From NCBI GenBank assembly GCA_009841235.1, contig VXMH01000076.1, positions 62,001-126,000 on the forward strand: DNA of 64,000 nucleotides, read 5' to 3'. Position 1 is the stretch's first letter. Each line of letters starts with the position of its first letter. The notes beneath the pieces are model-generated. The model was not told the origin of the DNA, made no database searches, and saw only the letters and a program-made list of their open reading frames with translations. Origin of the DNA: Caldilineaceae bacterium SB0661_bin_32 (GTDB lineage Bacteria; Chloroflexota; Anaerolineae; Caldilineales; Caldilineaceae). A program made the position numbers and the translations under genes. Below are positions 44,189-51,296 of the stretch, one piece after another.

Positions 44189-45826
44189 TTAATCTCTTCT
44201 GACGAACCGGCCCGGAACGGCACCGGTGTGCTCTCCGTCGCGTAGAACGCGCTGGCCGTTTACCCATACATCCTGCACTCCGACCGATAGCAGATGGGAT
44301 TCGGCAAAGGTTGCGCGGTCGCTGATGGTGTGCGGATCGAAGAGCACTAAATCTGCGTAGAAACCTGCACGCAGGTGCCCGCGCTTGCGCAGACCGAGGC
44401 GGTCTGCAACCGCGCCGGTCATTTTGCGGACGGCGTCTTCGAGGGTTAGCAGGCGCCGCTCACGCACATAGTGGCCGAGAACGCGGGGGTAGGTGCCATA
44501 GGCGCGTGGATGGGTCGGCCCAAGCTCGGCGGCCCAGGCCGGATCGACGCCGGCGGCGTCGGTGGCGACCTTGATCCAGGGCAGCGGCAACTGGGTGCGC
44601 AGGTTGTCTTCGCTGATGGAGAGGAAGATGGCGCCGATGCGCTGGCCTTCGGAGCGCAGGAGGTCGATGGTGCAGTCGAGCCAGTCCTGGCCCCTCTCGG
44701 CGGCGATCTGCGCAAGATTCATGCCGACGTAGTGCTGGTTTTCTTCTCTGTGGAAACCGACAGGCAACACGCCAGCGGCGCCTCCGCGCGTTGACGGCTG
44801 GCCATTGCTGTCCGAATCTTCCAACAGCTCCTTCCTGATGCGCGCCCGCATAGCCGGATCCTCCAGATTCTCGAAGAAGCTCCCATCGGCCGCGGTCCAG
44901 GTCGGCAGCAGCGAAGAGAGGCCGGTGCCGGAGGCGGCGTAGGGATACATATCGGCGGTGACGTCGAGGCCCTGGGCGCGGGCCTCTTCGATTCGGGCGA
45001 TGGCGGAAGGCATCTTGTGCCAGTTGGCAGTCCCGGAGGCCTTGAGGTGATAGATCTCGACGGGCAGGTCGGCGCGACGGCCTATGGTCAATGCTTCTTC
45101 TAGCCCTTCGAAGAGCTGCGCCCCTTCCGAACGCATGTGGGTAATGTAAAGACCGTTATAACGGCTGACGACCTTGCAGATTTCGATCAGCTCTTCAGTG
45201 TCGGTGTAGGCGTCCGGGGGGTAGATCAGGGCATAGGAGACGCCGAAGGCGCCGTCTTCCATGGCCTCCGCCATGGTGCGCCGCATGAGATCGAGTTCGC
45301 CGGCGGAGGGCCGGCCCATCTCCATGCCCTTGCCGACGTGGCGCAGCGTACCACCGCCGAGAAAGGAGCCGATGTTGGGTGAAACGCCGGCATCTGCGAC
45401 GGCCTGCAGCCAGTCGCCGAAACGTGTCCAGCCGCGGATTCTCCGGCGCCATTCGCCGCTGATCGGCATGGGCAGGATCGAGTTGGCCATGGGATCGGTG
45501 TGGCGGCCGGCAACGGGCGCCGGCGTCCAGGCTTCGCCCATGATCTCGGTAGTCACGCCCTGGGTGATTTTGGAGAGGCAGCGGCCGTCGATCATGAGCG
45601 AGAGGATCGAGTGGCTCTGGATGTCGATGAAACCGGGGCAGGCGACAAGGCCGGAAGCGTCGACAGTTTCGGCGCGGTTGGCGGCGGAAATGCTGCCGGG
45701 CGGGGCGATTGCTTCAATGCGGTCGCCGGAGAGGAGCAGGTCGCCGTGCTGCCAGGGGTTGCCGGCGCCGTCGATGATGCGGGCGTTGCGGATCAGGGTT
45801 GACGAATCAGGCATGGATGTGGTCAA
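44189..45826 (-). CDS. N-acyl-D-amino-acid deacylase-like amidohydrolase
   Basis: 545 aa. Amidohydrolase-superfamily enzyme: small N-terminal beta domain (LIRNARIIDGAGNP), then PGFIDIQSHS where most relatives have HxH, a Glu in TEIMGEAW in the place of the metal-bridging Cys, histidines in YITHMRSEG and IYHLKASG, and Asp in VATDAAG. The Gln instead of the first His removes one ligand of the second, weaker metal site; the tight site seems intact. Start overlaps the stop of the upstream serine hydrolase (ATGA type). Probable substrate: N-acyl D-amino acids or dipeptides. Confidence 0.85.
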   Translation of the reverse strand: MTTSMPDSSTLIRNARIIDGAGNPWQHGDLLLSGDRIEAIAPPGSISAANRAETVDASGLVACPGFIDIQSHSILSLMIDGRCLSKITQGVTTEIMGEAWTPAPVAGRHTDPMANSILPMPISGEWRRRIRGWTRFGDWLQAVADAGVSPNIGSFLGGGTLRHVGKGMEMGRPSAGELDLMRRTMAEAMEDGAFGVSYALIYPPDAYTDTEELIEICKVVSRYNGLYITHMRSEGAQLFEGLEEALTIGRRADLPVEIYHLKASGTANWHKMPSAIARIEEARAQGLDVTADMYPYAASGTGLSSLLPTWTAADGSFFENLEDPAMRARIRKELLEDSDSNGQPSTRGGAAGVLPVGFHREENQHYVGMNLAQIAAERGQDWLDCTIDLLRSEGQRIGAIFLSISEDNLRTQLPLPWIKVATDAAGVDPAWAAELGPTHPRAYGTYPRVLGHYVRERRLLTLEDAVRKMTGAVADRLGLRKRGHLRAGFYADLVLFDPHTISDRATFAESHLLSVGVQDVWVNGQRVLRDGEHTGAVPGRFVRRD

Positions 45827-46722
45827 GCGTCAGAGAATGTGTCGTACAGGAGCCGGCCGATGCGTCCGAAGGCTGAGTCGATGGCGATGGGCTGCTCGCT
45901 ACGGGCAATGGGGTCGTCGGAGACGGCTTCGTCGTCCCAGAGGGAGAAGGCGGTGACGGCCACGTGGGCGTTTTCGCCGGCGTAGATGATGCCGCTGTCG
46001 TTGCGGATGCCGGGGAGGGTGCCGGTTTTGTGGGCGCAGGGCGTGCCGGGCGGCAGGTAGCGCGGCAGGCGGTCGTTGAGCTGCTGCTTGAGGAGGATGT
46101 CGAGCATGGCGTCGCAGGCGGCGCGGCTGACTGTCTCTCCGCGCCAGATGCGGGCCAGGAGCTCGGTGAGGGCGGCGGGCGTGCCCGTGTCGTTGTCGGG
46201 GCCGAGGCTGTAGCAGACGCCCTCCCGGTTGCGCGGCCCGGCGGCGAGGGCCAGCATGTCCTGGGTCGGGTCGGAGGAGGGGAGGAGGTCGTCGAACAGC
46301 TCGCGGATGGTCAGAGGCACGTGGATGTCGGTGAGGCCCAGATCGTGCATGGCACGGGTGACGCTGCCTTCACCGAGGCGGTGCATGACCATGTCGGTGG
46401 CGGTGTTGTCGCTGATGATGATCATGAGCGTCAGCAGGTCGCGGACGGTGGGCGCAAGGCCGTCGTCGAAGAAGACGAGGATGCCGCTGGGCAGGTTCTT
46501 TTCTGCGGTGGTCAGCTGCCAGCGATCGTCAAGGGTGAAGAGGCCCTCTTCGATCTGGCGGAAGGCTTCGACGAGGACGGGGATTTTGAGGACGCTGCAG
46601 AGCGGATACACGCGCTCGGCGTCTACGTCGAAACGCTGCCCGGACTCGAGGTGAAGGGCGGAGACGGCCATTTCGGCGCCGCTGTCTGCCGTGATATCGC
46701 GGATGTCGGATTCGAGAGACAT
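45823..46722 (-). CDS. class A beta-lactamase-fold serine hydrolase
   Basis: 299 aa from the ATG at 46722; the frame is open further upstream, but the sequence there is not protein-like. Catalytic elements: Ser43-x-x-Lys46 in CSVLKIPV, SDN (104-106) and KTG (232-234). A clear Glu166-type omega-loop motif (ExxLN) is not visible, and there is no signal peptide, so a cytoplasmic peptidase or amidase is likelier than an antibiotic-degrading beta-lactamase. Coupled to the D-amino-acid deacylase gene by a 4-bp overlap, which suggests joint handling of D-amino-acid or peptidoglycan fragments. Confidence 0.82.
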   Translation of the reverse strand: MSLESDIRDITADSGAEMAVSALHLESGQRFDVDAERVYPLCSVLKIPVLVEAFRQIEEGLFTLDDRWQLTTAEKNLPSGILVFFDDGLAPTVRDLLTLMIIISDNTATDMVMHRLGEGSVTRAMHDLGLTDIHVPLTIRELFDDLLPSSDPTQDMLALAAGPRNREGVCYSLGPDNDTGTPAALTELLARIWRGETVSRAACDAMLDILLKQQLNDRLPRYLPPGTPCAHKTGTLPGIRNDSGIIYAGENAHVAVTAFSLWDDEAVSDDPIARSEQPIAIDSAFGRIGRLLYDTFSDA

Positions 46723-46756
46723 GGACGGTTTCCGAGGGTTCGATTGGTTGGCGCGG

Positions 46757-47674
46757 TCAGGGCATGAAGTTCTTGAGATAGCGCCCGCTCTGGACGAGGG
46801 AGGCTTTGCGGCTTTCGAGCGAGTCTTCGTAAGCGCGGTCCTCGACTTCGATGCAGACGGGGCCGTCGTAGCCGACGTCGCTGAGGACGGAGAAGAACTG
46901 GCCCCAATCGATGTCGCCCAGGCCGGGCAGTTTGGGCACGTGGAACTCAAGCGGGGTGGCCATGATGCCGACTTCGTCAAGACGGTGCTTGTCGAGGCGC
47001 ACGTCCTTGGCGTGGACGTGGAAGAGCTTGTCGGTGAAGTCCCTGATCGGCTTGAGGTAGTCCATGTGCTGCCAGATCATGTGGGAGGGGTCGTAGTTGA
47101 GGCCGAAGTTGTCGCTGGGGATGTCGGCGAACATACGCCGCCAGATGGCGGGCGTGTGGGCCAGGTTTTTGCCGCCGGGCCATTCGTCGTTGGTAAAGGC
47201 CATGGGACAGTTTTCGATGCCGATCTTGACGTTGTGGTCTTCGGCGAAGCGGATCAGGGGCGTCCAGACTTCGAGGAAGCGGGGCCAGTTGTCGTCGACG
47301 GACCTGGTCCAGTCGCGGCCGACGAAGCTGTTCATGATGCCGATGCCCAGGAGTGCGGAGGCCTCGATGACTCGTTTGATGTGGTCGATGGCGACCTGGG
47401 CTTCGTCCTGGTCCGGGGTCAGGGGGTTGGGGTAGTAGCCGAGGCCGCTGATGGTGATGCCGGCGGAGGCGGCGAGCTCGTTGACGCGGGCGGCGTCTGC
47501 TGCGGTAAAGCCGACGACGTCGATGTGGGTGACGCCGGCGTAGCGGCGCTCGGCCTTGCCGGCGGGCCAGCACATGAGCTCGACGGTGCTGAAGCCGTTG
47601 TCGGCGGTAAATTGGACGACCTCTTCGAGGGAGAGGTCAGGCAGGATAGCGCTGGCGTAGCCTAGTTGCATCAT
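46757..47674 (-). CDS. sugar phosphate isomerase/epimerase-like TIM-barrel protein
   Basis: 305 aa AP-endonuclease-2-like fold. Likely metal ligands: Glu in IGIENCPM, Asp and His in YDPSHM, His in HVHAKDV, and Glu in [12 protein letters not shown]. Acts on sugars or cyclitols as isomerase, epimerase or dehydratase. It lies downstream, in the same direction, of the ribose-type ABC and Gfo/Idh/MocA genes at 54257-60139, from which it is separated by the low-GC three-gene block. The pairing of this family with Gfo/Idh/MocA is common in sugar and inositol operons. Confidence 0.88.
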   Translation of the reverse strand: MMQLGYASAILPDLSLEEVVQFTADNGFSTVELMCWPAGKAERRYAGVTHIDVVGFTAADAARVNELAASAGITISGLGYYPNPLTPDQDEAQVAIDHIKRVIEASALLGIGIMNSFVGRDWTRSVDDNWPRFLEVWTPLIRFAEDHNVKIGIENCPMAFTNDEWPGGKNLAHTPAIWRRMFADIPSDNFGLNYDPSHMIWQHMDYLKPIRDFTDKLFHVHAKDVRLDKHRLDEVGIMATPLEFHVPKLPGLGDIDWGQFFSVLSDVGYDGPVCIEVEDRAYEDSLESRKASLVQSGRYLKNFMP

Positions 47675-47749
47675 TTGGGTGGTTGCTCCTTTCTGGCTTT
47701 ACTTTGCATGGGAGTACTTCCACACATCAAGAATCATCAAACTGAGATT

Positions 47750-49987
47750 TCAACCTGGCTGTAGAAGGTTCATCCGATTGGCCATTACGAGCCACTCCTT
47801 TGTGCCACTTACATCAAATGCTTTGGCTCCATATCCTTCATCCAGAAGACCTTCGGGCAACAGATGATCGTATTTCTCCGTGTGTTTGTCCTTTACCAGT
47901 CTGGCCAGATCAGTATTGCTTACACGTCTATCCTCAACAAAAGCCTTTAAGCGCTTGGAGACTGCCGCATGAGAAGCATCGTGGATTTCGATAATTCCTG
48001 CAAAATTACTCGCTGTGTAACCGGCTCTTACCATCAGCATAGTCAATGTATTCACGATCTGATCCCCCGTCCAGGGAATCAGGTAAACATATTTTCCATT
48101 GCTGACTATGCGCCTGCTTTCCAACTTCAGATCGCGGAATGTAGTCAGTCCTTCCTGAAACAGCTTCCTCGCAGTATCATCCATGAAATCAATCTTAGTC
48201 CCTCTGACATCAACCCGGTAATCTCCCTCCAAGTAGAGTTTCAACATTTCCTGACGAACACGCTCGTGAACAGACATACCACTGCCGTGGAATACAGGTG
48301 GCTTGCCTCCCGCTGCAGGAGACACATAAATCACTTTTCTTTCAACATCGATATCCATAACTTTCCAACGCCTGCCTCCAAATACAATATGTTGCTCCTG
48401 CGCTACCGGGGAATCCACAGGCAGAGTCCCCAGCGTCTTCCCGCCTTCCTTGACGACGATTCGATAATCCTGCGATGCATGGAAAACCGAATAGAAAGAA
48501 AAGTGGTTCACCAGATTTTCACCCTGTTCTGCCAGGACCAATTCACCGCTGGACAGTTGCGTTATCAGACGCCTTTGGCCCATATCAGTAAGCAGGGTCT
48601 TGAAATGCTCTACTGTAACCTTTTCGAAAGGGCCAAATCTGCACAGCAGCGACCATAGTTGGTCTGCTCCCACGCCTCCCCATTGGGCGATGATCGCGAG
48701 AATCTGGTGTAAGAGGGTCGAAAAGTGAAACAGACGAGTGTCTGCCGGCTCGTACCATTTTCTGAGCAGAAGGTGGATCATCGCTACGCACTGGAGCAGT
48801 TCTATGCGCAGTTTGTCGGAAAGGCTTGCGTTCGCAGTCAACTCCCTCTCGGCAATGAACATGCGCAGAATCGCAGGATCGCCACGGCGACCGGAGCGCC
48901 CCAGCCGCTGCCGGAGGCTTGCCACAGAGTGCGGCGCAGTGACTTGCGCAATCGAGTTGACCTTGCCGATATCGATGCCCAGCTCCAAAGTCATGGTACA
49001 GACAGCGGTTGTGGGCAACTTCTCTTTTTGCAGACGACGTTCCAGAGCGCCGCGAAGCTCTTTGGAAAGCGAACCGTGGTGGGGGAAGAATTCGTTGGGC
49101 AGGAAATCCTTTTCGCATAAATCGCTTAGCAGCGCTGCATAAAGTTCAGTTCTCCCGCGACTGTTCGCGAAGACGAGATGAGAGTCGCCCCGCAGGACCT
49201 CAAATAGATCTCTGGCAACCCGTTGATCCGTTGGGGCTGTTAATTCGTTGAGCGCGCGCGTTTCGCTGGAAGCGTAATCGATGTAACCTCGCACCTGCAT
49301 TCTCAAGGCGCCCCGACCTTCCGAATCGACAATTAGCTTGCATGGGAAGTCATTGTCCGGTCTCAAGAAACGCAGGACGCCATCCATATCTCCCAAAGTG
49401 GCACTTAGCGCTAGTCTAGGGATAGGGGTTCGTTGACGACCGAGGAGATGTTCCAATCGAGTGAGCAGAGATTGGAGATGGTGACCACGCTCGAAACCTA
49501 TAAAGGCATGGTACTCGTCGATGACGACGTACTTTAGTGACTCAAACGCTGCCCGCACCCATCCGGCATCTCGAATGAGTCGAGCCTCAAGCGATTCTGG
49601 CGTTATGAGCAAAATGCCTTCGGGAAATTGCCTGGCAGCCCTCTTTTTGGACTGGGGGCTGTCGCCGTGCCAGGGAGTCACCTTCATGTCCAGCATTTCG
49701 CAGAGGCTCTCCAGCCGGCGATACTGGTCATTGATCAAAGCCTTCAAAGGGCTTATATACAGAATACCAAAACCATCGGACTCGCCGGCTGTGGCACTGC
49801 AGGCAGGAAGAAAGACGGCCTCCGTCTTTCCGCCGGCGGTTGGCGCACTGATTACGACATCTGTTTTACCGGAAAGAATCGGTTTGGTGGCGCGCTTTTG
49901 AATCGCCCGCAGGTCCCGCCATCCCTGTTTGTAGACCCATTTCTGAACAGCGGGATGCAAGAGCGAGAATTCGTCGTTCATAGTCAC
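47750..49987 (-). CDS. SF2 DEAD/DEAH-type helicase, Lhr/BrxHI-like
   Basis: 745 aa. Q-motif region (LRAIQKRAT), Walker A APTAGGKT (48-55), motif II DEYH (157-160), motif III SAT (195-197), and motif VI QRLGRSGRRGD (360-370), with ELGIDIG before it as in Lhr-type DNA helicases. Residues 380-745 are a C-terminal extension without a domain I recognise. Start GTG overlaps the preceding stop by 4 bp; an ATG lies two codons on. Third gene of the TerB - ATPase - helicase block; presumably unwinds or translocates on DNA. GC is much lower than in neighbouring genes. Confidence 0.87.
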   Translation of the reverse strand: MTMNDEFSLLHPAVQKWVYKQGWRDLRAIQKRATKPILSGKTDVVISAPTAGGKTEAVFLPACSATAGESDGFGILYISPLKALINDQYRRLESLCEMLDMKVTPWHGDSPQSKKRAARQFPEGILLITPESLEARLIRDAGWVRAAFESLKYVVIDEYHAFIGFERGHHLQSLLTRLEHLLGRQRTPIPRLALSATLGDMDGVLRFLRPDNDFPCKLIVDSEGRGALRMQVRGYIDYASSETRALNELTAPTDQRVARDLFEVLRGDSHLVFANSRGRTELYAALLSDLCEKDFLPNEFFPHHGSLSKELRGALERRLQKEKLPTTAVCTMTLELGIDIGKVNSIAQVTAPHSVASLRQRLGRSGRRGDPAILRMFIAERELTANASLSDKLRIELLQCVAMIHLLLRKWYEPADTRLFHFSTLLHQILAIIAQWGGVGADQLWSLLCRFGPFEKVTVEHFKTLLTDMGQRRLITQLSSGELVLAEQGENLVNHFSFYSVFHASQDYRIVVKEGGKTLGTLPVDSPVAQEQHIVFGGRRWKVMDIDVERKVIYVSPAAGGKPPVFHGSGMSVHERVRQEMLKLYLEGDYRVDVRGTKIDFMDDTARKLFQEGLTTFRDLKLESRRIVSNGKYVYLIPWTGDQIVNTLTMLMVRAGYTASNFAGIIEIHDASHAAVSKRLKAFVEDRRVSNTDLARLVKDKHTEKYDHLLPEGLLDEGYGAKAFDVSGTKEWLVMANRMNLLQPG

Positions 49988-51294
49988 AGAGTGAAATCGG
50001 CCAAGGTATCTGAAGAGTCCTCTATCTCGGGCATATCGCTGGGGTTGTCGTCCGGAATGGCAACGGAACCGATAAGGTCTTTCCAGTCCAGATCACTATT
50101 CTGCTCCAAGACCGAAAGCATGTCAGCGAATTCTCTGATAGTATTGCGGGGCGTTCGGAAATAGGCGTCACCAATTGTATTGCTGCAGTGGCGCAGAAAT
50201 GCCTCCAAAGCTTCATCCGGAACAAGATATCGCGTTTCATCGCCTGACGCGAATACGCGCCTGATGTTTTGCAAGAGAATGTAGACCTCTTCTGGTGTCA
50301 GGTTGGCCAAGCGAAGGGTAGGAGAGGAGTAATCGACAACACCCGCTCTCTGCGCAAAACTGTTTTCAGCCAATCGAGACTGTAGCGCCTCATAGCTGTA
50401 AAGTCCTCTGCGCGTGTCAAGGAGAAACTCGGGCGTGCCGCCCAGCAGAAACCCCATGTGTTCGGCAGTGCCCTGAAGACAGTCGTTGAGAATCCACAAA
50501 ATCTGTTCGTAGTTCGACAGGCGGGCCCGTGTGCTGCTGAGTTTGTAGAGATTTACCATTTCGTCCAGGCAGACCAGTAGACCTCGATACCCGGCCTGCC
50601 TCACGAGCAGACTCATGATCTTCAAACTGCTGTAAAAGGATGTATCCGAAATGAAGTCGCGCACGCCAAGCGCCTTGCGCGTATCGGTTCTTGTCGAGAA
50701 TTCCGCGCGCAGCCAGCGGACGGCGTTTGACTTCAGTTCGTCATTGTCAGTCTCATGTCCGTGCCAGTAGGCTTCAATCACCTTGGCGAAATCGTAGCCG
50801 CCGACATGTTCGGCAAGCGATGAAAGACGATCATCGATAATGGAAGAAACGGTGACGCCCCTTTTGTCGGCTTCCTGCAGGGCGAGATTTACAAATTTCT
50901 CGACAACGGCGGTCAGGGCGTTGCCCTGTGGCCTGTTCCGGGTCGCCATGTTGCGCATAAGTTCGGAGTAGAGAGCTCGGGCCTGGCCTGCGGATGCGTG
51001 AATCCGTCTGTTTGGCGCCAAGTCCGCGTTGACCGTCACCAGCTGTTTTTCGAGAGCGATGGACCTGACCACGTTCAAGAAAAAGGTCTTGCCGGAACCG
51101 TATTCGCCGATAATCAGTCGAAACGCGGATCCTCCTTGCGCGATGCGGTCAACGTCTCTGTTGATCGATTCAATCTCGTTTACGCGCCCGACCTGTATGT
51201 GCTGAATGCCGACGCGAGGGGCGACGCCGGCCTTGAGTGACTGGATGATTGCGTCCCGCTCCCTGGCTCTGATGCGCGTTCGTCGGCTGGCCAT
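49984..51294 (-). CDS. DUF2791 P-loop ATPase, BREX BrxD-like
   Basis: 436 aa. Walker A GEYGSGKT (63-70), Walker B LLVCLDE (239-245) and the family hallmark GTPEFLLDTRRGLYSYEALQ (286-305). These mark the BrxC/BrxD (DUF2791) AAA-like ATPases. In type 2-like BREX systems BrxD accompanies the helicase BrxHI, and here too the helicase gene follows with a 4-bp overlap. No brxC, pglX, pglZ, brxA or brxB is in the window. Two bp separate it from the TerB gene stop. Likely a DNA-loading or switch ATPase. Confidence 0.87.
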   Translation of the reverse strand: MASRRTRIRARERDAIIQSLKAGVAPRVGIQHIQVGRVNEIESINRDVDRIAQGGSAFRLIIGEYGSGKTFFLNVVRSIALEKQLVTVNADLAPNRRIHASAGQARALYSELMRNMATRNRPQGNALTAVVEKFVNLALQEADKRGVTVSSIIDDRLSSLAEHVGGYDFAKVIEAYWHGHETDNDELKSNAVRWLRAEFSTRTDTRKALGVRDFISDTSFYSSLKIMSLLVRQAGYRGLLVCLDEMVNLYKLSSTRARLSNYEQILWILNDCLQGTAEHMGFLLGGTPEFLLDTRRGLYSYEALQSRLAENSFAQRAGVVDYSSPTLRLANLTPEEVYILLQNIRRVFASGDETRYLVPDEALEAFLRHCSNTIGDAYFRTPRNTIREFADMLSVLEQNSDLDWKDLIGSVAIPDDNPSDMPEIEDSSDTLADFTL

Positions 51295-51296
51295 CG

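Noticed and set aside
45823-46722. Antibiotic-resistance class A beta-lactamase
   Set aside because: No signal peptide and no clear Glu166 motif; coupling to a deacylase gene points to another role.
46691-47665. 324-codon + strand frame opposite the sugar isomerase
   Set aside because: Asp/Gly/Val-rich antisense translation; the isomerase metal motifs are on the - strand.
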